From NCBI GenBank assembly GCA_021397835.1, contig JAJFZO010000191.1:2981001-3045000 (forward strand): a stretch of 64,000 nucleotides of DNA. Direction: 5' to 3'. This document shows positions 14,030-28,723 of the stretch, one piece after another. A program made the position numbers and the translations under genes. Source of the DNA: Moringa oleifera. Its lineage: Eukaryota; Streptophyta; Magnoliopsida; Brassicales; Moringaceae. Below the pieces are notes generated by a model that saw only the letters and a program-made list of their open reading frames with translations, was not told the DNA's origin and did no database searches. Position 1 is the first letter of the stretch. Every line of letters starts with the position of its first letter.

Positions 14030-15480
14030 GTTTTCTGGTTTGTGTCCAAGATGCTCTTTATTAACAAAAAATTTCAACTTCTATTCCGGATATGACTATA
14101 AACTATGGATGGAAAGCCCAGAAAAGAAAGTAACATTAAATGACACAAAAGTATACATGACTAGAAGAAATTTCAGGCTACAAAAGGTATATTAAGGATG
14201 TTCAAGTCTCTGACCAGATACGAAAAACAAGCAAGAAAACCAAAATCTTTTCAAAGAAGAAATATGCAAATAATTGAGGAAAAAGAATTGAACCCCAAGA
14301 GAAGACATTGTGGAGTTACTAGACATTTACACTTCCAAGATAGTCCACTGTAACAAAATCATTGCAAGTGAAACTGAACATCAGTTTTCAGTGAGAAAAT
14401 AGATTGGAAAGCATTTCTTAAGAGAATTAGTTAACTTCAAACCACCAATTAAAATTCCTCCACAGGGCTATCCTTTGTGAAAAACAAACATTAACCTCCA
14501 CCAGAACGGAAATTTATCCAAAACAACTGTTTGTAAACCAACAGAAATGAAAACAGGAACCAGAATTTAAACCCGATGACAAGTTGCATGCACCGAAACC
14601 TCATCAATGACCAACTAAAATTCTATCAAAATGAGCACATAGCTAACAGAAATAACTTAAAAAGCAAAATTTGGAACCAAATAACGAGACTAAGCAAGAA
14701 CAATGAGAAACACACATCAAAATATCAAGTGAAACAAAGATTCCTTACTTTCGATGGGTTTAACCCATAACGTTAAAATCACATTTAGATCAAAAATAAA
14801 AAAATAAAAATTAAGGTGCCATTGCTGAGAGAAAAAAGGCGTGGCGCTTACAGTATTCCCGGAAAAAAAAAAGACAATTCTGATGAATATTGGATAACAG
14901 GGTCCTCCACGTAAAAGAATATGCTTTGCTTCTTCTTTGTATCGCTATAAAGAAAGGAGAAGGAGGCAGAAGAGAAAGAAATGGGTTAAAGAGTGAAGTT
15001 GAGTTTGCCTTTTCGAAGGAATTAGTTTAGTCTGCTCGGCCGTCCTGTCTGGCTTTAGAGGATTGGAAGAGATACAGTAGAGACGGCAGAATTTTACTCT
15101 TCCCTTCCTTCTTGGAAAAAAACCATTTTTGTTTTTTTTTCCAATGCAAATTCGTGAGCATTAATTTCTGATTGATAGGGAGGGAAGAGTAGGACAGATT
15201 CTGGTGCGAATTCTACATTTCTAGATGAAGACTGACTTGCTAATTTACTCTAGACAGTCCCCGAAGACAATGAGAAAACGACCGGTTTAGCATCCGAATA
15301 CGACACGCTTTTTAACCACATAACAAAACAAAAGCGCGCGTTTTCATAGCCGAGGGCTGTCGTTTAAGAGTATGTGGTGAGGATTTCTTCATTTAGTGAA
15401 GGGTCCGTCAGGCAAGTGGCAGCCACCCACCGATCAACCAGACGTGCAGCATTTATGCAAGTTAATCCTAAAGCTACCAC
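14030..15480. other. Leader and promoter zone of the membrane-protein gene
   Basis: Moderately AT-rich sequence upstream (minus strand) of the ATG at 14029. A 5'-UTR intron is likely because no good promoter lies close to the ATG and the composition becomes exon-like again at about 14940-15080. No coding frame is supported. From 15300 to 15480 the sequence has unusual GC for a spacer (GCGCGCG at about 15335) but no recognised motif. Confidence 0.4.
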
Positions 15481-16380
15481 ATGACACGTTGGCCATTCAA
15501 ACTGAATTTTTATTTTATTTTATTTAATCGTACTATTTATCTTTTAAAAATATTTATAATATTAAAAGAACAGTCTAGAAAATATAATTAAACTTATATT
15601 TTAAAAAATACGTTTAGATTTTATTATATTTTAAAATAGTTCTTAAAATTTTTTAACTATATATATGTTTTATTTTAAAATATTAATTAAATCAATAATA
15701 TATATATAATTTTATCAGATATTAAAATTTTGAATAATAAAATTTATTTTTGAACTATTATAATTACAATTTTAATTTTTTAATATTAATATATATATTA
15801 AATTTATATAATTATAAATTTAAAAAATTAATAATATTATTAAATTTGTATATTTATAAATTTATAGAATGTAATTTAATTTTGAACTATTATAATTCAT
15901 ATAAAAATTTAAAAATTTTATTAAAATAATTTGTGAATAAAAAATTATTTGAACATGAGAAATTAACTCAAAGTCAAGTATATAATTTAACTGAATTATT
16001 TTTAAAATATTAAAATATTTAAAAAGAAAAATATTCTTAGTTTTTTAATTATGTAAATGAATATTGAATTAAAATTAAATTATAAAATTAAATATAATTA
16101 ATTTAATCAAAATTTATTTACTATTTTCAGATCCTAATAGAGAAAAAATATTAACTAGGCATATTGATGCCCATAAACATTATTAAAAAAAAAAACCTGT
16201 TTTTTTCACCGCTCGATCTTGAGTCTTATCACACCAGCACCAGCCCCGATTCACTTTTACCGTCCAACTTGGATGTAGCAACTTACAAATTACATTATTT
16301 GGAGTCAAATTAAAACGAAAGATATTCAGAGTCTTAAGTAAAATAATTAAATTATTTATTAATCAGAACAGTGCTACATA
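15481..16380. other. AT-rich spacer
   Basis: Low-complexity A/T sequence between two minus-strand genes. Nothing recognised. Confidence 0.6.
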
Positions 16381-16569
16381 CAAAGATTGCCACTGTACAG
16401 TTATACAAGCTAATGCTGGACGAGAGTTGAGCTGACCACGTGACTAACCTTCCATAACAAGATGACTAAGTATGAGTTTACATCAAGATTCCTGTCTGAC
16501 TATGTGGCCATTGTATGGCGGTATTGCAAGTAATATAGGAGCTTGACAGGGTGACGTCTTCCCAGTATT

Positions 16570-19500
16570 CTATTTACGTTCTTCTCCAAGTTTCTTTGCT
16601 ATCCGATCAACAGGGAGTGACCCAAGAGGGATTGATGAACTCACCACATTGAATGAATCACTATCATAACCTTCATCATCACTGTAAATTTCATCTTCGC
16701 TGCAATTCTGACTGTCCCTGTAAATGTCATCTTCACTGTAATTCTCACTGTCCCTGTGAATGTTAACTTCGCTGTAATTCTGACTGTCCCTGCAAATGTC
16801 ATCTTCATTGTAATTCTCACTGTCCCTGTGAATGTCATCTTCACTGTAATTCTCACTGTCCCCGAGCTCAGCTGTTAAACTACCAGGACCATCTTCACTG
16901 GATAAGACTAATGCAGTGTAGGAATGCTCTGGGACCAGTGAGACACCTTCGAATTCTTCCACTTTCTTCAGAAGATCTTCAGGGCCAAGATTGATCTCGT
17001 TTAACAACAAGGCCTTGCTTGACTCGATTGCCCGCTTCCAAAGGGATATCATTTTGGGGCTTGAAATCACTGTACTTGTGTCAGGCTTGCCTGAAAAGCA
17101 TATATCACCATGAGATCTAAGTAGCAACTCAAAGGAATTAGTCATTGTTCAGTTCAAGATAATTAAAGAAGATATCTTGGTTAAAAGATTGAGATGTAAA
17201 CAAGGCGTCGATGCAGCCTCAGAAAGCTAAATAGTGAGTTCTACCAGCAACCAGCTCTTGCTATCAATCACAAAATACTACAACATTATTGTGATGATAA
17301 AATCTTTTCCATTTAGTACAAGCTAATTATGTCTGCATCTGATATTCAAGAATTCAGAATTTCTAAAACACTGAACGTTGAATTGACTAAACATTAAGGC
17401 CTAAGCAGAATAAATAAAGCGGGGGAGATTGCATAGTTTCCAATTTCTAAACAGTCGACATAATGTAGCTCCTAAGACTGCACTTTCTAGGAAACTGCCT
17501 CTTGTCATGTCTGATATGGACCATGTGGACCTTTCCCACATAACATTTTGCCCATTCATGTTCTATGAGAAAACAAACAAGTTACACAGGAAGCTGGTTT
17601 GATCTTGGGTTATATATCAGATATTAGTGGCTGTAGAGTTGTTTTCCCCAGAATTTAGAGGGAAATGGAAACTTTCTTCAACTTGTTCTGAAGTTACTAT
17701 GGCAAATTTTGGAATATTTTATCCCAACGCTCAGTGATTCAAGTCATGCCTTCAAGAAAATCATGAATGTAGAATAAGGCTTATCACATTTCCCTGTCCA
17801 ATGCATACCTGAACCCTCTAAATCATCGGCATTATCAACATTGGCAGGTCTTGAGGCTGAAGAAGCTTCTGGGTACCTTGATTTCCAATCTCGACCCCTC
17901 CACATCAATATCTGCTCATCATCAAAAGATAAAAGCACACAAGGAACCAATTCCTGCCAAAAAAAGGAAAAAAAAAAAGAATTATTAAACGGAGTTTAAC
18001 AGAAGATTTAATTCATATTCATATTCAACAAAGTGAAAAAACAAGCTCAAATTGGCATAACTTCCAACTCGTTATAGTCAAATGAGACCCAGAAGTACAT
18101 ACAATTGAGAAATGAAGATTTATTTCACTATGTGAATAGCTGTCGGATATGAGCAAATATTAGCCAAACAGCAAAAACACAATACAAGGACTCACTATCT
18201 AATCTTGTTCTTTCATATCTTTTGATTAATAATAAATCTTGTTCCTAACAATGTAGCACACGATTAAATATGAAAGCAGGCCATATTGTATCACACTCAG
18301 TTTGAGAAGCTTGAAAATAAGTACAGACCTTAAGCTTAGCACCTAGCTTCTTGTAGTCACTTGCCTCCATTCCTTTGCAGTCAATCTTCACTAAGGCACT
18401 TCCTTCAAAGGCATCCCTAACATCTTTGACCAGGGAAAGGTATACTCCATTTTTTGCTGGCAATGTCAAAGAAGATGCATCGTTATTATTATTATTTTTT
18501 TTTATCAGATGCATCATCATTTATACTAAGAAGAAAATATATAATAAAACTAAAAAATTTACAAAGGATGCATATTTTGTGCCTACAAGGCATTATATGT
18601 CATTACCATCATCACAGTGAAAAACAAAGTTAAAAGACCAAGTAGAATTTTGCAGCACATAGATCAATCAAAACAACAACAATATTAACTGACTTGACAT
18701 ACAGAGGTTACATATTCTCTGACAGGTCAAGATTGAATCAACAGCTGCTGTTACATTGAGGGGAAATAATAAAGAACTCCAAGCTCCAATAAGAACTTAG
18801 AAGTTCCTCTGCCCATCAATTTGAGCAGTGGAGCTGTTACCTTACATGAGAGTAATTCAAACAGAGGTGCCAGTGTTATGAAACGGCAAATTTAATATGG
18901 AATATACTTTTAGATTCTGGCATTTCACTTTATAATAATTGGTGAATTAAAGCATGAATTGGTCAGCCTATGTTATCAATGTTACTGCATAGTTCACCAT
19001 AAAAACTATAATTTATCAAAGGCTTTGTTCACATCCCTTATAGCAAGATCTCTGGAAGAATAAACTGAAGATGATTTACCTAGTTTGCATATTGGCAAAA
19101 GAGATTTCCCTTTTTCCCTTAACTCATCAGCTTCTGCTTCTGTCAGTCCTTCTGGAGCTTTTTGGATAAGTTTTGGATAGACTGGAGCAGCAGGCTTCCA
19201 GATCATCAGTGGGTACTGAGGACGAGTACGATAGTTGTAGTTTCTACCACGGAAAATATAAACTACACCACCAACTCGATGAATGATCTTTCCCCCAGTT
19301 TTTTCCTGGCATTAGGAATAAACTTGAGGCAAAGAAAAAAAGAGTACAAGTGTTGAATCTAGTTTCTATAGCAAATAATAACTACTTGAAAGCATAAACT
19401 TAGCTTGACTATTTTCAGTGAGAAAAAGCTTTTTTACTAGATTTGGATACAAGCAATGGAGACAAAGTACTCCCAAAAGGATATGTCTATTATATAGGTA

Positions 19501-20947
19501 ACACTATCTTAACCAAAAGACCAAAAACAATATATGTTAAAACTAACAAGAAAAAAGGCTTCTTCTCATGTGGCACAAAGTGACAGAAGCATCTCCTACC
19601 CAGATTTTTCTATGGAAGAAAAAATTATTTGGAATACCATATTTCATGAGATGAATCCAAAATTAATCTGCAAAGAGTGTCCTTAAACTTGAATGCAACA
19701 TCAAAGGATAGTTACCTCCAGTCAAACTCCCGAGACAAGTATATCCCTATAGAATGTTTTGCTTGAAAGATTCAAGTTTCCAAGCCCTGTTCTAACAAAG
19801 CACCATTCACATTTCCAGTTCGACAAAAAAGAAAACAACTGGGAGGTCATAGGAAATCCTTTCAATTGGTATTACACGGCAATATGACTATCACTATAAT
19901 CCTGCAACTCTAAAACCACTAGGCTACTCAACCATCAGTCTTTCTCGAAAATAGTCCTGCAATCTTTGGTTTCCATCTTATTTATCTTCCATATAATTCT
20001 GAATTAACAAGCTTAAGAAACTACAGCTCATGCACATTTTCCACCAAAACTTGGTAATACCTCAAGATGGCGACAAACGTTATCCATATCCACAGTTGGG
20101 ACACCTTTGCATCGAACTTTACACACACGCCTCCTCTTCCAATGCGTATGTACCAACTCCAACATGTTATGCGTCAATCCATCCCTCCCTATGCATTTCA
20201 ATCAATTAACCAAGGACATTCCGTTAATTGAAGTGACAAACAGGTACTGAACAAAAAACTAAACTCACCCAGATTAACCTGGCGATTATCATGCAAGTGA
20301 GGCTTGACAAGCATTTTGATCTCCGATTTCGTTAAGGGCTCGCCGAGAATCTCCTCTCTCGTTTTCCCTTCATCCGGATACTTACCGAAGGGGAAAGGCC
20401 CCGGCTTTTCTACGTACTTCACTCCGCGTTTCCCTGGGGGAGGCGGGTTGAAGGAATCGAATAACGGAATATTCTTCTTCTTCGACTTCTTCAGCGGAGC
20501 TTTTCCCGTCCAGGGACGCGGCATCGTAGGCGGCGCGAAAGGCAGAAATGCCGGCTCCCGGATGGCCAGTGGCTTGGCCTTGGGGGTCTCCGTGTAGCTG
20601 TACTGGAACTCGAAGGGAGCTCCAGGGAGAAGATACGATACGCCGGACTCACCCGCCAGGACGGCGCGGTCGCCATCCGATGCGATGACCCCGTCTTTGA
20701 CCGGCTTGTAGTAGTGAGTTTGACGGTGAGGGAGCTTGAGGGCAGGGTTGGATGACGGTTTCGATGGTTTAGGGGAAGCAGTTTCGGGAATCCGGGACTT
20801 GCGTGGAGGCGGATACTTCGGGACTGGGATTGGTGGTGAAGGAGAATGTGAAGAGCTGGAGGCTGTGCTGCTGGCGTTGTTCGGAGGTGGAGTAGATGGG
20901 AAAGAGGAGAAGAGGTTGATACCTGGCAGTGACGCTAAAATCGCCAT
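16570..20947 (-). CDS. CAF2: CRS2-associated factor, CAF2 type (plastid group II intron splicing)
   Basis: CAF proteins bind the peptidyl-tRNA-hydrolase-like factor CRS2 in the chloroplast and promote splicing of subsets of group II introns. Six exons on the minus strand: 20269-20947, 20061-20188, 19080-19305, 18329-18456, 17809-17953 and 16570-17090, totalling 1,827 bases for 608 residues. The Ser/Pro-rich, acid-poor N-terminus fits a plastid transit peptide. Two CRM RNA-binding domains are seen. CRM1 is at about 205-295, with [15 protein letters not shown] and [16 protein letters not shown]2 is at about 323-411, with [25 protein letters not shown] and ILMWRGRDW. The length is closer to known CAF2 than to CAF1 (about 700), but the CAF1/CAF2 choice rests on that only. 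The acidic C-terminus holds five 12-residue repeats (listed separately). Confidence 0.88.
16678..16857 (-). repeat. 36-bp coding minisatellite in CAF2 (five 12-residue units)
   Basis: Five in-frame units encode residues 514-573: [48 protein letters not shown] and [12 protein letters not shown]. They make an acidic, Ser/Asn/Tyr-rich tail after CRM2. The DNA units are close but not identical. Confidence 0.95.
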
Positions 20948-20984
20948 TAAAATGAGCTTATCACTTCTCCTTTGTTTCCTATAA

Positions 20985-23900
20985 CAGAAAAATGAACTTA
21001 TTCTTTAGCATTCAAATGTGTGGATAATGTAATTTCAGTTCATGGAGAGACGTTGCTGATTTTCTTGTCGGACGGAGAGAGGATATGAGTGGGAACGGAT
21101 CGGCTTTGCCCGGGTGGGTTCGGATTTAGATTTTGATATTTCACGTGTAGAATTTGAGTTTAAACATTTGATATCCATTATTTGAATTATTAGATTAATA
21201 AGTTAAATTCTAAATTTTAAATTTACTTATATTGAATTTTTAATTTAAATTTAAACATAAATTTTTAATTATATCAAAAACTATATTTTATTAAATTTAA
21301 ATTTAAAAAATATATTTATTTAAAATTTATATGTTATTAAATTTTTCAACGTAAAAATTTTATAATTAATTTTTAATATTAACAATTTTATGAATATATA
21401 TGTGATTTTACTCATAGTTATTTTAATTTTTTTAAAATATTATTAAAATAAATAAAATATTATTTTTTTATCAAACTCAATAATAATATGTAACAAAAAT
21501 CAATAATAACATATAAAGAAATAAAAAAATAAATTTTATTTATTTTAAAAACATTTAAAAGAGTATTAAAATAATAATATAAATAAAATTTACATTAACG
21601 TCGTGTATCAAAAATTTTTAATATTAATAAAAATTATATATAAAAATCTCATATTAATAATTTAATAAAAACGTAAATTTTGAATAAATATAATTTAAGA
21701 CCATGAGTAAAATACAATGTCATATAAAATCATAATATTTAACTTTTGTTACTAATCAAATTCTTATGTGTTAAAAAGTATTAAATTGAACTTTGATTTG
21801 CCAATTTGGTTCAAATTGAATTTTGTTAAAAAATTTAAATATTGAGAATATTCAAATTAAAGATCTTACACAATAAATTTTAATATAAAAAAATATTTAA
21901 ACTATCGTCACAAAAAAATCATAATTTTTTGAATGATAATATTATTTTTTTAAAAAATTTGATATTATACTTTTTTTTAAAAAAAATAGTATTCAAATTA
22001 GAATTAATTTTTATTTTTATTTTTTTAATATCATAATACCTTAAAAATTATTTCGATAATTAATAAAAAATATGTATTTTTATATTATTTTTTAAACAAC
22101 AGGGTTTAAATTGTAATTTGATGTTACTTTCAAGTTTTTATGAATATTTATTCTTAATAAATTTAAACTTTAAATTGAATTAATTTAATTATAATTAAAA
22201 TTTTAATATAAATTTATTATAATTTCATCATTTTTACTTAAATTCTAACAGCATATTCTCACGAAATATTTTATTAAAATCTTTTAATAACATTTTTATA
22301 AAGTTCAATTCCCATACAATATTTTAATAAAGTTTAATTCATATAAAAAAATTTACATTATATCCCTAGTACATATAAATAACATAATTTAAATTTACAA
22401 CTTGATTTATAATATAAATTATTTTCTTTGACAATATTTAAATATATCCATTATATCTACAAATCACATGTTTACAATCCCTTAACTAATTTTCTATAAC
22501 TTAATTTGCAACCTTTGCACATATATTCTTTTACTAAGTATAAATTGTTATAACTATTTGTACAATAGATGTTACATTGAATTAAAATTAATTTTGTTGT
22601 CACTTTGCAATGTAATAATTTTTAAGACTTTGTGATTAATTTATGAATTATAATTACAATCAAAATGTAATTGAAATCAAAGGATATCAATTCCACTTAG
22701 CATAACATAAATTTACGACATTATTTTAATAATTTTTTAGATTTAATTTTATAAAAAAATTATTAAATTTACTAAATTATGATTAAATTATTTTTAAATT
22801 ATAAATAACTAGTATATGTTATTCAATCCAAGGGGAATATAACTTTTTTACCAATCTAAGTTTTTCACCAAACCATATATATCATTCTTGTAAAGGAGAG
22901 TTAATTAATAACTGTCATCATACAATAAGTACAATAGTCAAATATTACATTTAACAGATTATTATTAAATTAATCTAAAAATTTAATTTTTAATTAAAAA
23001 TAACAAATATATCCTATCCAGTTGTAATCTATTTTTTTTTAAATAAATCAACGTTTCCCTTTACTATATAATATATATATTATTCTTTATAATTATGAGT
23101 ATACAATAATTAAAATATTATTAAATTACAATTCAAATTTTCATAACTTTCTCATAATATTTATTTCATATAAAATATTGCAAAAACAAAACTAATAATT
23201 TAAAAAGCAATTCCTACTCAATTCGTAAATTTTAGATATGAATTTCTTTAATTCTTATAGAATATGTAGCAAAAAATCTAAATAAAATTTACAGATTTCT
23301 TATAAAAAATCATAAAAATTTTATAATAAAATTATTGCGGTATATATTTTGTTCAAATATTTAACAAATCTTAAAAAATAATTTAAATAATATAAAATTA
23401 TTTTTAAATATATAAAATATTATTGCGGAATAAATCGAAGAATGTTTTAAGACACTTTCTTACTATTTCTATCTTACGAATTTCCTTTAATATCCTATAT
23501 TAATTTTATAAAAAATAAAATAAATATAAAATTTTCAAAAACTCTTTAAGAAAAATTTCACAAAAATATCATAGAATACTTTTCTTTAGGTTTTTTCATT
23601 AAAAATTTCATTCAATTATCCTTTTTTATTTTAAAAAATTAATATCTAATATTCAAATATTCTTAGACCAATACCCTTAAGACACATTCAAATAAATTTT
23701 CTTAAATCTTCTTATAGAAATTTCCTTTAAAATATTTCAATACACATTCCTGTGATTTTTTCCTTAGAAATTTTGATTCAGTATCTTATATTAATTTTAA
23801 AAAATAAAAATTCATATCGAATATCTAATGCTTCTTACGAAATGTTTCATAAGAATATATTAATACAAGTTCTCACGGTTTTTTTCTTAAGAATTAGATT

Positions 23901-26500
23901 CAAATATCACATATTTATTTTTTTAGAAAAAATATATGATATTCAAATAATTTAGGGACTGTTATGTGAAAATGAAACTATTAACACTCAAACAAAAAGT
24001 TTCCTTAGAATATTGTGTAATTTTAAAAAATTAATTTTTAAATTATAATTATATTTTTAATATTTTGGTATTCTTAGGAAAACACTTTCTTAAAAATTTA
24101 TCATAAACATTCTCACTAAATTCTTCAAAAGAAAATCTAAAAAATTTTAAAGTTTTTTCAAAAACAAATTAAAATTTTATTGCCGTTAATTTTCAATAAA
24201 TTAAATGAAAAATTAATAATTTCACATGATTTTTGACACAAAATATTTTCAATCCTCTTCTTTTCAAAAATTGTTTTCATTGAAAAAATCGTAAAAAATT
24301 CTAATTGACACTAAATTAATTTTTCGTGATAATATTCCGTTAAAATTTCAAATATTTGTCACAAAATTTGTTTTCGTTTGAATTTCTGGTGACAAAACTG
24401 TTGCTTTGTTCTAATTCCACAACCTGAATACATTTTGTACACCGGCTATCATTTTTGTTTGTGACATCAAGCTTCTACGAGCTTTATTTGAAAGCTAATG
24501 AATATTAATTTTCTTTAATTAAAAAAACAAATGTCATCTAAATTATCACGAAGAAATGGACACTAATTGCTACTTCAGTGCATGATACATGACTGCAATT
24601 ACATCATGTATATACATATATATAGATATATTATACAGGCAGATTTTGAGATTAATAAAATTTGATTAATTTATGTTATTGTTCTAATTCCATCAGACGA
24701 AAATATGATTAACATTTTATTGCATAATTTGTATACATATTTTAGTGGGATTTGAATTTTGAAATTTCATTAAGGATTACATGATTTTTTTGCTTTACTG
24801 GTATTTATTAATTTATTTTAAATTTTTATTAGTAAATTAATATTTAACGGATTGGACACCTTAAGTTGGCATATTACTCAATTTTAACTTTTTTTTATCA
24901 ATAAAATATTATATAACGTTTTGTTTTCATTAATATTTGTTAATTTATTTTAAAGCTTATTATATTAAATTGATTGATAAATGAACATTTAATGGTACTT
25001 TATTAAAAATTATGGAATATATTAAACCTTCGGATGCCACCACTAGTTTATATAGTTAGATTGATATGTTAAATTTTTCAATTTGAGTTTGATTATATTG
25101 AACTTCTAATTTTGAAATTCAAAAACTTATTACGTACTAACCTTTTTTTTAGTTAATAAAAAATTAAATGTTTTTATTTTTATTAATATTTATTAATTTT
25201 TTAAAAGTTTAATTACATTAAATAAATTAATAAATAAATATTTAATGAGTAGAGCATTTATTACTCTATTAAAATTTATGAAATATATTTAAGTGTAAAT
25301 ATAATAAACAAATTTGAATAAATTCTAATAAAAGTGTTATAAATGAATTTAAAATAAATTTAAATATTAAAATTAATTTTAAACGAATTTGAAACGAGTT
25401 CAAATGTAAATATAGTAATCGGGTTCATATTCAAAATTCTTTAAAAAAAAATAGAGGTACCCTATCTCAGATAAAGTACCTACCTTGTTTGTTTAATGAA
25501 TCACATTTCTTATTATATAAAACTTTGTCTTAAATTTAATGTTGATTTTGGCAATCACAACTTACCGGACGACTCTTGCAATTCAAGTCAGCATCAATTG
25601 GTATCAATTAGGGTGACTCTCTTTTAAGTGAGATCTCAATTGATTTTTATTAAAAAAATAATATATTTTTTTAAAATAATAATACTTATTTTATTATTTT
25701 TAAGTAGGTTCACTCTTAAATTAAGTTTTTAAATATAGCTTATTTCTTATAGAGGATAAAAATGAGTAGACCACATAGCAAAATATTCATTTTATTTTAA
25801 GTTTTTTATTTTTATTTTGGTTTTATTTTTTAATGTATTATTAATTATATAAAATGTGACAAAGATACTATTTATTTTATATATATTTTAGATTTTAACT
25901 TAATTTTTATATTTTTCTTTAATTTTTTTAAGGCTACAAAAAATGATTTTATATAAGTTATAATTTTAATTAAAGAAATAACACATAAAATGGATATAAA
26001 ATCTATATTTTGTGAAATACATATAAAATATAGAAAAATATACGTTGATGAAAATATAAATAATAAAAGTACTATTATCAATTGAAAAATTAGTTAGAAT
26101 TAATTATTTTTCATAGAGTTGATTAAGCTATTTTTTAAGGTTTGAATATTTTAAAATATATAAAAATATTTTTTATTTTTATGACTTAAACAAATCAAAA
26201 TCCTTTGGTGATGATGATTTGAAAAAATATTTTTATAATCATAAATATTTTTAAAATAAATGAATTATTTGATAGTAATAATTTATATTTATTTAATGAT
26301 TTGAAAAAATAAATTATTTTCCAAATATATGAATTGTTAACAATACATGTAGCAGTTTTTATCACACAAATCTTTTATGGAATTAAAAGTAACCATTTTA
26401 TCAATTAAAAATTGTTATCCAAAATTAAATATCAAAATATAATTAATGATTTTAAAAAATAAAAATAAATTTTAAATGAAAATATTATATTTTTATAAAA
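20985..26500. other. Long AT-rich intergenic spacer
   Basis: Separates the divergent CAF2 and ubiquitin-S27a genes. The first 150 bases (20985-21135) are less AT-rich and probably hold the CAF2 leader and promoter. The remaining roughly 5 kb is low-complexity A/T sequence. I found no transposon ORF, no tRNA and no conserved coding frame; predicted ORFs are short and AT-driven. Confidence 0.65.
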
Positions 26501-26509
26501 AAATAATTA

Positions 26510-26562
26510 AAGGGCCCATTGATTATTTTCCCTAGAACCCATTTGTGCTTGAGCCGGCCCTG
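26510..26562. mobile_element. Possible hAT-type terminal inverted repeat, solo end
   Basis: The segment ends in GAGCCGGCCCTG, the reverse complement of CAGGGCCGGCTC. It also has an internal GGGCCCA about 40 bases in. Plant hAT elements commonly start CAGGGCCGG followed by a GGGCCC block. No partner left end was found in the adjacent AT-rich spacer, so at most a truncated remnant is present. The identification rests on remembered terminus patterns. Confidence 0.35.
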
Positions 26563-26587
26563 GTATCAACCCGATTGCAGCAGCTCT

Positions 26588-27173
<586 letters not shown>

Positions 27174-28597
27174 GTCCTTTTTTCTCTTTTTGTTTATGCG
27201 GTTTTTAAGTTTCCTTGTTATTTTGATTTAAATTCTCGATACTGTTAATCTGGTACTCTTAAGTTCTGTCTTATTTTGAGTTTAAGTTTTGCTGGATTCT
27301 AATTAACTGGATGTTGAATTAGGGATTATTATTGAGATATAGATTGTAGCCATTTGATCTTCATTCATAAGGGCTACTTGCAGTTTAGAATTTCTAGTTG
27401 ATACTTATTTATTTATTTTCATTCTAGCACTTCTGAAGGGAAGATTGCCAAAAAGCTGACGAGCAATTGATAATGGTGATTGGGATTCTTTGCTTGGATT
27501 GTGGTTATGGTCTTTCACCTAAACCAGGTTATGAAGATGATCTAGAAGAATTTTCGTGCATGGTGTTTTTTTTTTTTAATGCAGACTGGCTGTGGGTTAT
27601 TCTTTAATTAAGTAGTCCGCCATTGATTTCTTTGAAGAAATTTCATGTGGGTATTGTCCGTGAGTTTGCAAATAAGTGCCTAATCCTGGTAGAATTTTGG
27701 TGAGAACTTGGTTTGGTATTATGTTTGATCTGGACAAAAATATTTGGCCAGTTCGATTGAAATGACCTCTTTTTCTATCCGATTTAGAGATTGCTTGCAT
27801 AACCCAGTAGGACTACACCTTGTTTGACCCATGAAATTTGGGTTCTGCTATTAGAATTTTTCTGGGCATGTTTATGGCTTTGGTGATACCTAATTGATAA
27901 GTTGATTATCTATTTAGGTTTGCCTACTGATAATAATCATTCATGCTCATCCCTGCAATCATTCACTTGTAATTCTAAGTGAATGTTTATGGTAATGTTT
28001 AATACTATCCAAATTGCTCATAAATTTATTTGTATTGACATTGAACTTTGTGTTGTCTGAGGTTATTTTCTAATGGATTATGGATCTTTACTTTTGATTG
28101 TGCGTCTGTTGAGGTTCTTATGGGTGTTCTATGGTCAGGTGCAGTGCCTTTTTGTTCTGCAACATGGCCCTATTAATCCTCTGTTTACCCAGGTTTTTTG
28201 TCGATACTGTGAAACCTGTTATTGGGAACCATTTTAAGCTAAGGTTTGTTTTATGGTGGAGTTTTTCTTCATTGCAACTTATTCTCTTTCTCTCAAATGT
28301 TTTATGGTACTGGTCCAGATACATGCAACAGTTCTGGTTTTGAAGAAATGAGGTGTGTAAATTGTTGGCTGAGTGTTGCTTTGATTCAAGTCGAATTGCG
28401 CCCTTAAGCAAAATCTTCCCATCTTCCCAATTAATCTTTGACGATCTTGCTTTAAGCAAACACTACTTTTGCTTGCTCATGTATTTTTGAAGATCATGCA
28501 CCACCTGTTGTTTCTTAAAATGTTCTTTATAAAATATCGTCCCAAATTATCACTACATGCTACTCCTAAGTTGAGCAAGTGTGAGTTCTCAGCCATC

Positions 28598-28723
28598 ATG
28601 AGCATTGGTCCTTGGAAGTATCTCTTTTTGCTTTGGGCTTTATTTGAGTTGTGGGCGTACTCTTTGATAGCAATTGCTGCAGCAGGAGTGGTAATTGTGA
28701 AATGGGAAGAAAATCCCATATAG
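28598..28723 (+). other. Candidate small ORF, one membrane segment, unsupported
   Basis: ATG-to-TAG frame of 41 residues, starting MSIGPWKYLFLLWALFELW, with a hydrophobic stretch followed by IAIAAAGVVIVKW and a charged tail. It looks like a single-pass small membrane peptide, but I know no family for it, and an isolated ORF of this size can arise by chance. The longer in-frame extension upstream starts in non-coding-looking sequence. Confidence 0.15.

Noticed and set aside
14030..14077. N-terminal extension [16 protein letters not shown] of the membrane protein
   Set aside because: The first codon is TTG, not ATG; the first real ATG is at 14029.
16641..16856. Second-frame 71-codon ORF over the CAF2 repeat
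   Set aside because: It is an out-of-frame reading of the 36-bp units; the CAF2 frame is fixed by the flanking exons.
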